Assembly: GCA_049583635.1 (NCBI GenBank)
Contig: JBAUWF010000102.1
Coordinates: 1-64,000, forward strand
DNA: 64,000 nucleotides
Origin: Dokdonella_A sp049583635
GTDB lineage: Bacteria; Pseudomonadota; Gammaproteobacteria; Xanthomonadales; Rhodanobacteraceae
Direction: 5' to 3'
Of this stretch, positions 8,525 to 16,902 are shown piece after piece (positions within the stretch are counted from its first letter, which is position 1; the number at the start of each line of letters is the position of its first letter). The notes beneath the pieces were generated by a model. That model worked only from the letters and a program-made list of their open reading frames with translations. It searched no databases and was not told the origin of the DNA. A program made the position numbers and the translations under genes.

Positions 8525-9430
8525 CTATCCCACCGCGCGCGCCGCATCGATCAAATCGAGTTTCGCCAGCACCGTTGCAGCCACGGCGTGATGTGACGCC
8601 GACAAGCCGACCAGCGGCAGGCGTACTGCGGCACCGCCCAGACCGAGTGCGGCAAGACACCATTTCAGCGGGATCGGGTTGGGTTCGACCGCCAGCACGG
8701 CATACAGTTCGCGCAGCCGCTCTTCGAGCTGCGCGGCGGGCTCGCGCTGTCCGTTCGCGCACAGGCGCGCCAGCGTCGCGCAGGCGTCCGGCGCCAGGTT
8801 CGCCGCGACCGAGATCACGCCATCGGCGCCGGCAAGCATCGCACGCGCGGCGGTGGGATCATCACCGGAGAGCACGCAGAAATGCCGGGGGCGCGATTCG
8901 AGCAATCGCCGCATGCGCGCCGGATCGGCCACCGCTTCCTTGATGCCGACGATATTGCCGTGACCGCTGAGTCGAATTGCCGTCTCGGGCAACAGATCGC
9001 CTGCAGTGCGTGACGGTACGTTGTAAAGCACAACGGGCAACCCGCCACGATCGGCCACTTCGCTGAAATGCCGGACCAAGCCGTCCTGGGTTGCCCGCAC
9101 ATACGGTGGAACGACCACGAGCGCGGCGTCGCATCCCGCGGCAGCGGCACGTTGCGTCTGGGCGATGGTCTTGCGCGTTGACTGCAGTCCCGTACCGGCC
9201 AGTACCGGAAGGCGACCGCTGGCCCGCCGAGCGGCATATTCGGTCACGCTGGCGAACTCCCTTTCGTCCAAAGCCGCCGCTTCGCCGGTCGAACCGGCGA
9301 CAACCAGCGCCGACGTGGCACCGGCGATCTGGTAGTCGATCAGGCGGCCAAGGGCGTCCAGATCGAGTTGCTCGGCCGCGTCGCCAAGAAATGGCGTCGC
9401 CAATGCGCAAATGCTGCCGGAAAGGTTCAA
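8525..9430 (-). CDS. dapA: 4-hydroxy-tetrahydrodipicolinate synthase
   Basis: Condenses pyruvate with aspartate semialdehyde in lysine and diaminopimelate synthesis. 301 residues from TTG 9430, giving (M)NLSGSICALATPF, which aligns with the normal DapA start; a GTG at 9496 would add 22 residues of poor quality. Motifs: GSTGEAAAL near residue 45 (usual GTTGE, so the first Thr is Ser), YNVPSRTAGD near residue 137 with the catalytic Tyr, and GIKEAV near residue 162 with the Schiff-base Lys. It is transcribed with the bamC-like gene and diverges from gcvR. Confidence 0.93.
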   Translation of the reverse strand: MNLSGSICALATPFLGDAAEQLDLDALGRLIDYQIAGATSALVVAGSTGEAAALDEREFASVTEYAARRASGRLPVLAGTGLQSTRKTIAQTQRAAAAGCDAALVVVPPYVRATQDGLVRHFSEVADRGGLPVVLYNVPSRTAGDLLPETAIRLSGHGNIVGIKEAVADPARMRRLLESRPRHFCVLSGDDPTAARAMLAGADGVISVAANLAPDACATLARLCANGQREPAAQLEERLRELYAVLAVEPNPIPLKWCLAALGLGGAAVRLPLVGLSASHHAVAATVLAKLDLIDAARAVG

Positions 9431-9608
9431 TTGGACGGGTGTCGCACGCGTTCGCGGAAGTCGCGAATGGTAGGAGCAAGTCCGGCGGAAGTCCACGCGG
9501 ACCTCACCTCTGCCGCGCCGTCATGCGCCCGCAACGCTGCGGTACCAGCGTCATTCGTTGCGACTTGCGACCCCCGATGCCGGCAAGTATTCTGGGCAAG
9601 GTCGATGA

Positions 9609-10223
9609 ATGGCACAGCAGGCAGGGTCGCAAGCTACCGTGAAACAGGCAGAATCCAGAGATGCCGGGGACAGCGCGCTGCGTCCTGCCACGAACGAAAA
9701 CTATCTGCTCATCAGCGCGTTTGTCGAGGTCGACCACTCGCCGCTCGTGGCTATTTCCAAACGAATTTCCGACTGCGGATGCAACCTGACCGAAGCGCGG
9801 GTTGCGGCGCTGGGTAGCGACCTGAGCGTCCTTGCCCTGGCGCAGGGTTCCTGGGATGCCATCGCCAAACTCGAAAACGCTCTAGCCAAGCTCGACCGCG
9901 ACGGCAAGCTGCGTCTGAACCATTTTCGCAGTGGCGCCAAGCCGCAACAAACAAATCTGTTGCCTTATGTGGTGGAGGTTGTCGCGGCCGACAAGCCCGG
10001 CCTGCTGTTTCAACTCGCCGAGTTCCTGGCCCGTCATAACATCAGCATCGAGCAACTTCATTCAACGCGCTATCGCGCGATGCAAACCGGCGCTGACATG
10101 TTTTCCGCACAAATCACGATCGGCATCCCGAATACCATGCACATTGCCGGCCTGCGCGATGACTTTCTCGAGTTCTGCGATGGTCTCAACCTTGATGCGA
10201 TCATGGACCCGATGAAGTTCTGA
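9609..10223 (+). CDS. gcvR: GcvR-type ACT-domain regulator
   Basis: 204 residues with two ACT domains, about residues 32-105 (LISAFVEVDHSPLVAISKRI) and 118-195 (VEVVAADKPGLLFQLAEFLA). In E. coli GcvR represses the glycine-cleavage operon by binding GcvA. The position divergent from dapA is the same as in E. coli, which strengthens the call. The N-terminal 25 residues are low complexity and the true start may be later. The 178-bp gap to dapA must hold both promoters; none is clear by eye. Confidence 0.82.
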   Translation: MAQQAGSQATVKQAESRDAGDSALRPATNENYLLISAFVEVDHSPLVAISKRISDCGCNLTEARVAALGSDLSVLALAQGSWDAIAKLENALAKLDRDGKLRLNHFRSGAKPQQTNLLPYVVEVVAADKPGLLFQLAEFLARHNISIEQLHSTRYRAMQTGADMFSAQITIGIPNTMHIAGLRDDFLEFCDGLNLDAIMDPMKF

Positions 10224-10295
10224 AACGCGAGAACCCGACATCATCGCGACACGCTGCGGCACCCAAAACCCCGATTCGAACAACGAGGCCGGCCG

Positions 10296-11699
10296 ATGAC
10301 GCGAGGCAAGCGCATTCACGTGCTCGACACCAATGTCCTGATGCACGACCCAACCGCGCTGTTCCGCTTCCAGGAACACGACATCTTCATCCCGATGACC
10401 GTGCTTGAGGAACTCGATGCGGCCAAGAAAGGCACATCGGAAGTGTCGCGCAATGCGCGCCAGGTAAGCCGTTTCCTCAGCGAGCTGATTGAGCGCGGCA
10501 ATGGCCGACATATCGACGAGGGTCTTGATCTAATCACTCCGCAGGGGCTCAATCTCGATCGTGGCGGGCACCACGGCCGCCTGTATTTTCAGACGCGGGC
10601 GCCAAGCGCCATCGCGCCGGATTCGGTATTGAGGCGCGACATCCCCGACAACCGCATCCTGGCCTCGATTCTGGTGCTGTGCGAACAACGGCCGAAGGAA
10701 GCAGCGGTGCTGGTTTCCAAGGACATCAACCTGCGCATCAAGGCGACGATCTACGGCATCCGTGCCGAAGACTACGAAAGCGATCGCGCACTCGATGACT
10801 TCAACCTCTTATATACCGGCGTCAGCGAATTACCGATCGATTTCTGGGACCGGCACGACGAATTGCGTTCGTGGTCCGAGCGCGGCCGTGCGTTCTACGA
10901 AGTCACACTCGGCCAAGACGAAAACTGGCACCCGCACCAGTGCCTATATCTTCCCGGCGAAAACGAGGTCGAGTTGCGCGTCGTCGGGCTTGACAACGGC
11001 AAGGCCACTCTGGAAATCGTGGAGGATTTCCGCGGTGGTTCCCATACAGTGTGGGGAATCTGTGCGCGCAATCGCGAGCAAAACTTCGCGCTCAACGCGT
11101 TGATGGATCCGGACATCGATTTCGTCACGTTGCTTGGTACTGCCGGCACCGGCAAGACCTTGCTCGCGCTCGCCGCCGGCCTCGCCCAGGTTATGGATCA
11201 GCAACGCTATCGCGAAATCATCATGACCCGTGCAACCGTGTCGGTCGGCGATGACATCGGCTTTCTGCCCGGGACCGAGGAGGAAAAAATGACGCCCTGG
11301 ATGGGCGCATTGACCGATAACCTGGAAGTCCTGACCAGCCCGCAGGAAGGCGGCGCCTGGGGTCGCGCCGCAACCAACGACCTGCTCGCCTCACGCATCA
11401 AGATCCGTTCGCTGAACTTCATGCGCGGACGAACTTTCCTCGGCCGCTATGTGATCATCGATGAGGCGCAGAACCTGACGCCGAAGCAGATGAAGACGCT
11501 GCTGACACGCGCGGGTCCGGGCAGCAAGATGATCTGTCTGGGCAACGTCGAGCAGATCGACACGCCATACCTGACCGAGACGACATCCGGCCTGACCTAT
11601 GCGGTGGACCGGTTCAAGGATTGGGACCACAGCGCGCATGTCACGCTGCGCCGTGGCGAGCGTTCACGACTGGCCGATTACGCCTCGGAAAAACTATAA
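10296..11699 (+). CDS. PhoH-family ATPase with N-terminal PIN domain
   Basis: 467 residues. The N-terminal PIN ribonuclease-like domain (residues 1-140) has HVLDTNVLMHDP and TVLEELDAAKKG with the expected acidic residues. The C-terminal PhoH ATPase has Walker A GTAGTGKTLLALAAGL near residue 285 and Walker B YVIIDEAQNLTPKQMKTLL near residue 385. This fusion (PhoH2/YlaK type) is known to act as an RNA helicase with an associated RNase in mycobacteria; its role here is inferred. It follows gcvR by 72 bp and may share its transcript. Confidence 0.9.
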   Translation: MTRGKRIHVLDTNVLMHDPTALFRFQEHDIFIPMTVLEELDAAKKGTSEVSRNARQVSRFLSELIERGNGRHIDEGLDLITPQGLNLDRGGHHGRLYFQTRAPSAIAPDSVLRRDIPDNRILASILVLCEQRPKEAAVLVSKDINLRIKATIYGIRAEDYESDRALDDFNLLYTGVSELPIDFWDRHDELRSWSERGRAFYEVTLGQDENWHPHQCLYLPGENEVELRVVGLDNGKATLEIVEDFRGGSHTVWGICARNREQNFALNALMDPDIDFVTLLGTAGTGKTLLALAAGLAQVMDQQRYREIIMTRATVSVGDDIGFLPGTEEEKMTPWMGALTDNLEVLTSPQEGGAWGRAATNDLLASRIKIRSLNFMRGRTFLGRYVIIDEAQNLTPKQMKTLLTRAGPGSKMICLGNVEQIDTPYLTETTSGLTYAVDRFKDWDHSAHVTLRRGERSRLADYASEKL

Positions 11700-11740
11700 G
11701 GGATGCGCTGATCCGTGCATCACGGGCGTCAAACGCACGA

Positions 11741-12934
11741 TCAGAAGCGCATGGCCCATATCGCCTGGAACTCGACGCGACCGCCGACCGGTTCGTTGGT
11801 GAGATGAGAAGTCGGCACGCCGAGGAAATACGGCGCCGAGGCGTAACTGGCGAGAAAGCTCAGGTGCGAGTCTTGACTGGTTGCGCGCGTCCACCCGAGC
11901 GAAATGGTGCTATTTGCGCTGTCCAGCGCCAACGCGCGTGCCAGCAGGTGCGAGGTTGGCGATGGCTGTTGGCGCGTGGTGTAGCGCAGTTCGACATCGC
12001 CGGCTGCCGCGCTGTGCATACTCCAGCCGACACTGTAGACGGTAAGGTCGCGCCAGGCGAATGTGGGACTCGCTCCGTCACCGAGCAGCGCCAGGAACCG
12101 GATTGGCAGCGCACTGCTGGCAAAAGGTGTGATATCGCTGTACATGACGCGCTGAACACCGATATCGACACCGAATACCGGTGTCAGCGCGTAACGCAAC
12201 GCGAAACTCGCGTTGGCCGGTATATCGAAATCCCCCGGCTCGGCGAATACCCCGCGATAATTCGACAACGGAGCCATGTTGACGCGCGATTGATAACCAG
12301 CGCGCCAGCTCAGTCGATTGGTCAGCGCGGCGGAAAAATCCACCCGCGCCCCCGTGCCGAACGAACTGTCGCCGCTGGCCGCGGCAAACGGCCGCAAATC
12401 GTCTGGCCGGCCGGTTATTCCCAGGCCCACGGTGGCAAAACGCTGATAGGCGAGTACAGCCGACAACCGGACTGTGCCGGTGTCTCCCCAAACGTGCTCG
12501 ATCGACGGCGTCAAGACCGTACGTTCGAGGCCCGATTGCGGGACGTTCAGCAATGATGGCGACTGGCCCACACTTGGGGTGTCGGAGACGATTGCCGAGG
12601 CGGCAGCCACGCCGAAGTGAATGCCCGACGCATCGGTCATCACAAAGCGATCGGGTGTATCGAGCCGCGTGCCATAGTTGTCGATGACGCTGGGCGGCGC
12701 AGTCGGGCGTGAACGCAGCGCCCATGAAAACCGGGGCGTGATGCTCGACAGGGCATAGTCGCGCCAACGATCAAGCGGCGAGACATCGCGGGCGCCACGC
12801 GCCCGTGAAATCAGCGCAGCCGTGTCCGTCGTCGCATTCGCGGCGCTTGCCCATATCAAAAACAGAAGGGGAAGCACCCAGCCGAGGCCGCGCGCTCCCG
12901 CCTTTCTCCCTGCAGTTGCTGATGCCCGCTGCAT
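11741..12934 (-). CDS. Predicted outer-membrane beta-barrel protein, unknown substrate
   Basis: 397 residues from ATG 12934. A signal peptide (GLGWVLPLLFLIWASAANA) is followed by a sequence rich in alternating aromatic and polar strands. It ends in ...WAMRF with the C-terminal Phe expected of barrels recognised by the BAM machine. No known transporter or adhesin motif was recognised. It converges on the PhoH gene and diverges from thiD. A longer frame upstream (to 13177) overlaps the thiD leader and is not supported. Outer-membrane location is inferred from signal plus C-terminal signature. Confidence 0.75.
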   Translation of the reverse strand: MQRASATAGRKAGARGLGWVLPLLFLIWASAANATTDTAALISRARGARDVSPLDRWRDYALSSITPRFSWALRSRPTAPPSVIDNYGTRLDTPDRFVMTDASGIHFGVAAASAIVSDTPSVGQSPSLLNVPQSGLERTVLTPSIEHVWGDTGTVRLSAVLAYQRFATVGLGITGRPDDLRPFAAASGDSSFGTGARVDFSAALTNRLSWRAGYQSRVNMAPLSNYRGVFAEPGDFDIPANASFALRYALTPVFGVDIGVQRVMYSDITPFASSALPIRFLALLGDGASPTFAWRDLTVYSVGWSMHSAAAGDVELRYTTRQQPSPTSHLLARALALDSANSTISLGWTRATSQDSHLSFLASYASAPYFLGVPTSHLTNEPVGGRVEFQAIWAMRF

Positions 12935-13101
12935 TGCCCTGTGCTGCGGTGATGGGGGTTGTGGTCTAATGCCACCGCGATCTTGGCGAAAAAACAACAT
13001 TGCGTCAAGCCCGTACAACGTCAGCCGCCGCGACGTGTCGAAGCTCTGCTCTGACGAGCATTTTTGCGGATGCGGCGATGTATGCGACCCCGCTCGCGAT
13101 A

Positions 13102-13962
13102 ATGGATTCCTTTTTTTGCGTGTTGCGCAAAACCGACAATTCTCGCATCGTTGCCAGATCCAGTCCTCCGCTCGCACTGGTTATCGGCGGATCGGACTCA
13201 GGTGGCGGCGCGGGCATCCAGGCCGACTTGCGCACCCTCGCCGCGTTTGGTGTTCACGGTCTTTGCGTTGTTTGCGCGATTACCGCACAGAATACCCGGG
13301 GCGTCAGCGACATCCATGTAGTTCCGCCGGCCCTTGTCGCGGCTCAGCTTGAGGCCGTGTTCGACGATTTCCGTTTTGATGTGGTCAAGGTCGGCATGCT
13401 TGCGAGGCCGGCCATCGTGCGGCAGGTCGCTACGGTACTCAAACGCCACCCACGCATCAAGCTCGTGCTCGATCCGGTACTGGTCGCGACGACCGGCGCC
13501 GCACTCGGCGACGACGCGCTGGCCGCGGCACTGCGACGACACCTCGTACCACGCGCCAATCTGCTGACACCCAACTGGCCCGAGGCCAATCGCCTGCTTG
13601 GCCGTGCTTCCGACTGCGTCGGCGACCGACTGACCGTCGCAAAAGCGCTGCGCGTGCTGGGTGCGCGCGCCGTCCTGCTCAAGGGTGGACATCTGCCCGG
13701 CGCACGGCTGCATGACCTGTTGCTGACATCGCGTGGTCAACACCGATTTTCCCACCGCCGCATCGATGCCGAAAGCCACGGCACCGGATGCACCCTCGCA
13801 TCGGCGGTCGCCGCCGGCTTGGCGTCAGGGCTGGATCTGGAGAGCGCCGTCAAACAGGCGATCGACTACGTGCAGCGCGCCCTCGCGACCAGCTATCGAC
13901 CCGGCAAGGGGCGCCTGCGGATACTCGATCACGGCGTCGATTCGGCGCCCCGTTCTGCCTGA
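13102..13962 (+). CDS. thiD: Hydroxymethylpyrimidine/phosphomethylpyrimidine kinase
   Basis: Phosphorylates HMP and HMP-phosphate for thiamine synthesis. 286 residues from ATG 13102; ATG 13078 is also possible, while the conserved part begins at LALVIGGSDSGGGAGIQADL. Further motifs: DPVLVATTGAALGDD near residue 120, LTPNWPEAN near residue 150, KGGHLPG near residue 195 and ESHGTGCTLASAVAAGLA near residue 225, the ribokinase-family catalytic segment with its Asp replaced as usual for ThiD. No TPP riboswitch was recognised upstream. No other thi gene is in the window. Confidence 0.9.
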   Translation: MDSFFCVLRKTDNSRIVARSSPPLALVIGGSDSGGGAGIQADLRTLAAFGVHGLCVVCAITAQNTRGVSDIHVVPPALVAAQLEAVFDDFRFDVVKVGMLARPAIVRQVATVLKRHPRIKLVLDPVLVATTGAALGDDALAAALRRHLVPRANLLTPNWPEANRLLGRASDCVGDRLTVAKALRVLGARAVLLKGGHLPGARLHDLLLTSRGQHRFSHRRIDAESHGTGCTLASAVAAGLASGLDLESAVKQAIDYVQRALATSYRPGKGRLRILDHGVDSAPRSA

Positions 13963-13984
13963 TCGCACTGTCCGGGGAAAAAAC

Positions 13985-14998
13985 TCAACCTGCGGGAAGG
14001 TGCGCGATCAGAGCGTCCGTGAACGAATTGGTGGTGCCGTCGCCACCGAGATCCGGAGTCAACGAGTCACCTGCGGCCAGCGTTGCTCGAATAGCGGCGC
14101 GGATGCACGTTGCCTTATCCGGCATGCCGAGATGATCAAGCATCTGCGCAGCGCCAAGCAGCAGGGCACATGGATTGGCGATGCCCTTCCCCGCGATGTC
14201 TGGCGCCGATCCATGCACCGCCTCGAAAATCGACGCCTCGGTGCCAATGTTCGCACCGGGTGCCAGACCGAGGCCGCCCACCAGACCGGCACACAGATCG
14301 GAAATGATGTCGCCGAACAGATTGGTGGTGACGATCACATCGAACCGCTGCGGGTTCATCACAAGCTGCATGCAGCAATTGTCGACGATAAGCTCGTCGC
14401 ACTCGATGTCCGGATATTGATCGGCCACCTCGCGCGCCACTTCGAGGAACAATCCCGAAGTGGTCTTCATGATGTTGGCCTTGTGCACCAAGGTCACTTT
14501 CCGCCGAGCCTGGCGTCGCGCCAAGTCGAAGGCGTAGCGCACGATACGTTCGCAGCCTCGCCGCGTAACCCGAATCCGCGATTCGGCAACCTGCCCGTCA
14601 ACCGAGAGTGTCTGGCCCTCCGAACCGTACGCACCCTCCGTGTTTTCGCGTACGGTAATGATGTCGACGTCCTGATAGCGGGCCTTGGTTCCGGGGAACG
14701 TGATTGCCGGACGCACATTCGCGTAGAGATCGAAACGCTTACGCAACTCGACGTTGAGCGAGGCAAAACCGCCTCCGACCGGCGTCATCAATGGGCCCTT
14801 GAGCGCCACCCGGTGGCGGGCAATCGCATCGAGCGTTGCCTGCGGGAGCAACTCGCCGTACCGGTCGAGTGCAGACACCCCCGCCTCGACGAAATCCGGC
14901 GTCAGGGGGCAATCACACGCTGCGAGAACGCGCAGCGTCGCATCCATGATCTCCGGACCTATGCCATCGCCACGTATTACCGCGATCGTCTTGCTCAT
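13985..14998 (-). CDS. NAD-type isocitrate dehydrogenase (decarboxylating-dehydrogenase family)
   Basis: 337 residues from ATG 14998. The protein belongs to the isocitrate/isopropylmalate dehydrogenase family: IRGDGIGPEIM near residue 7, SLNVELRKRFDLYANVRPA near residue 80, ENTEGAYG near residue 125, KANIMK near residue 180, TTNLFGDIISDLCAG near residue 225, and HGSAPDIAGKGIANP near residue 265. The NVRPA and NTEG segments favour isocitrate over isopropylmalate, and Xanthomonadales carry such an NAD-dependent enzyme in the TCA cycle. No leuC or leuD is adjacent, which also argues against leuB. It converges on thiD. Confidence 0.85.
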   Translation of the reverse strand: MSKTIAVIRGDGIGPEIMDATLRVLAACDCPLTPDFVEAGVSALDRYGELLPQATLDAIARHRVALKGPLMTPVGGGFASLNVELRKRFDLYANVRPAITFPGTKARYQDVDIITVRENTEGAYGSEGQTLSVDGQVAESRIRVTRRGCERIVRYAFDLARRQARRKVTLVHKANIMKTTSGLFLEVAREVADQYPDIECDELIVDNCCMQLVMNPQRFDVIVTTNLFGDIISDLCAGLVGGLGLAPGANIGTEASIFEAVHGSAPDIAGKGIANPCALLLGAAQMLDHLGMPDKATCIRAAIRATLAAGDSLTPDLGGDGTTNSFTDALIAHLPAG

Positions 14999-15170
14999 CG
15001 GTGACAAGAGCACTCCTTTGGAAAAGCTGATTCGCCTTGCGCGCTTGCCCACGATCGAGCCCGAATGCATACGAGAGGGGCAGCGCGGGTGATGACGATG
15101 ACCGGCAATACGGCCGGATTTGAACGGCACCGGGCTTGGCGGGGCGAGAAAAGCCGTGCATTATCCCGGA

Positions 15171-16343
15171 ATGCACAAACGAGGTACAAGCAAACCTTCG
15201 AGCCAACCAGCAGGATGCCGGTTTCTGGCTCGGCTTGCCGCAACGATATTGGCTGCGGTACCGCCGTTCTCGACCGGATTCGCCGCCAGCGCGGTCACTT
15301 CGGACGGCACGCCGCCACCCCTCCTCCAAGTGACGCTCGATCCGGCGCCCGACCAAGCCATGCCGCTTGCACGCCAGATTGCCATCAGCGGTGTCTGGCC
15401 GAATGATTGCCCGCCCGAGGTCGATGACGTCGCGCTCGAAGCGGCCGACCTCACAATCAACGCACGCTTCCCGACCACCGGTTGCGACGCAAGCCGCCCC
15501 ACGCGGTACCGCCTCGACGTAAGCCCGAGCGCCATCACCGGACTTCCGCAACTACCAGCGCAGGTGTACCGGACACGCGTTTTTCTGGCCCCGACGAACG
15601 GTGCGCCAACGCTCGCCGCGTTCAGTCTTCTCGACGCAACGGCGACACAAACCGCACCGCGGCCGGAAAGCGGCTTCTGGTGGTCGCAATCGAGCAAGCA
15701 GACCGGTGCGGCGCTGGCCGGCAGCGGGCTCAGCCTGGAATTCCAGGATCATCGTCTTGCAGCGAGTCTGCTCGCCTTCGATGACGCCGGCAACGCCACC
15801 TGGTATTTCGGCAGCGCGCCGATCGAAGGTCGCGTTGCCCATGTGCCTCTGGTGTCGCTGAGCCGCGGCGATGGTCCGTTCCAATCAACGGGAAGTCGGC
15901 CACTTGCGGAACCCGGACCGCGCATCGAGATCGAGTTCCTGTCCCCGACCCGGGCGCTCGCGTGGCTGGTGCGCGACCAAGGCAACGGCACGCTCGATGT
16001 GCGTGCGCTCAGCATATCGCGCTCGCTGTTTGCTGCGGATCCAGCCGGCAGTGCCTGGAGTGGTCGCTGGGTGCTGCTGCGGGAGGGCGAGGATAGCGCG
16101 CGCGTTTTCGATCTGCACAGTCTCAGCGTGGCCGATGCCGACAGTTTCCATTTGACCGATCCGGCAACCGGCGACAGCCTCGATTGCCGCATCGACGTTG
16201 CATCGCGCACGCCCAATCCGGATCTGTGCACCTTGACGTCATACCTGGATACGATCGCGAACTTCGACCAGATCGGCCTCGATCACCTCAAGGGACGCAG
16301 CGCCGACGGAACGGTGGTGCAATTGCTGCGTGTGCCTGAATAG
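15171..16343 (+). CDS. Exported protein with WW...TWYFG signature, function unknown
   Basis: 390 residues from ATG 15171. An N-terminal export signal (RFLARLAATILAAVPPFSTG) is followed by a domain with GFWWSQSSKQTG near residue 165 and LLAFDDAGNATWYFG near residue 195. This WW / TWY pattern recurs in many secreted gammaproteobacterial proteins of unknown function. Cysteines at four positions could form disulfides in the periplasm. It is divergent from the isocitrate dehydrogenase gene and convergent with the glutaredoxin gene. No catalytic motif was recognised. Confidence 0.75.
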   Translation: MHKRGTSKPSSQPAGCRFLARLAATILAAVPPFSTGFAASAVTSDGTPPPLLQVTLDPAPDQAMPLARQIAISGVWPNDCPPEVDDVALEAADLTINARFPTTGCDASRPTRYRLDVSPSAITGLPQLPAQVYRTRVFLAPTNGAPTLAAFSLLDATATQTAPRPESGFWWSQSSKQTGAALAGSGLSLEFQDHRLAASLLAFDDAGNATWYFGSAPIEGRVAHVPLVSLSRGDGPFQSTGSRPLAEPGPRIEIEFLSPTRALAWLVRDQGNGTLDVRALSISRSLFAADPAGSAWSGRWVLLREGEDSARVFDLHSLSVADADSFHLTDPATGDSLDCRIDVASRTPNPDLCTLTSYLDTIANFDQIGLDHLKGRSADGTVVQLLRVPE

Positions 16344-16397
16344 CAGGTTGCTGGAAAACCCTTTTCAGCGGCCCGTTGGGCGCGATCGGGAACAGCT

Positions 16398-16661
16398 TCA
16401 ACGATCTTCGCCGAGAATTTCGGCGAGTCTGCCGCTGCGGTCGGCCGAGACCAGATCCTCATAGCCGCCGATATGGGTGTTGTTGATGAATATCTGCGGA
16501 ACACTGCGGTGGCCGCCGCTACGCGCGACCATCTCCTCGCCCCGAGCCGGATCGAGATCGATGCGTATCTCCTCGAATGCCAGACCGCGCTGGCGGAGAA
16601 TGTTCTTGGCGCCGGTGCAATAAAGACACGTCGCCGAGGTATATAGATCGATGCGTGGCAC
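16398..16661 (-). CDS. grxC: Glutaredoxin 3 (GrxC-type)
   Basis: 87 residues. Thioredoxin-fold oxidoreductase using glutathione. The redox motif is CLYC (residues 12-15) instead of the usual CPYC. The other family marks are present: SVPQIFINNTHIGGYEDL near residues 52-70, holding the cis-Pro and the GG glutathione site. Standalone and monocistronic as far as seen. Reduction of ribonucleotide reductase and other disulfides is the usual role. Confidence 0.92.
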   Translation of the reverse strand: MPRIDLYTSATCLYCTGAKNILRQRGLAFEEIRIDLDPARGEEMVARSGGHRSVPQIFINNTHIGGYEDLVSADRSGRLAEILGEDR

Positions 16662-16902
16662 GCGAGGCGAGTCCGAAAACGTCCGCGCGCCATTCTGGCG
16701 AGCGCATGATCCAATCGCAAGCGCAGTTCCAGGGGAAGCTCTGCGCAGGTCGTCACGTAGCCTTAACGTTCTGCCCTCCCCGGTTCAGGGTCGTGGGAGA
16801 ATATCGGCGTTCTGAGGAATTCACCTGTCGGCTTGTGCAGACCTTCCACGGGACCGCTTGCTTGCGGTAGCGACGGAACCTCGACCGCGCTAAGGTGGTC
16901 GA

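Noticed and set aside
12960..13101. Possible TPP riboswitch ahead of thiD
   Set aside because: The conserved CUGAGA and ACCUGA-type segments of a THI element were not found.
13733..15004. 423-codon plus-strand frame
   Set aside because: Antisense to the isocitrate dehydrogenase gene and out of frame with thiD.
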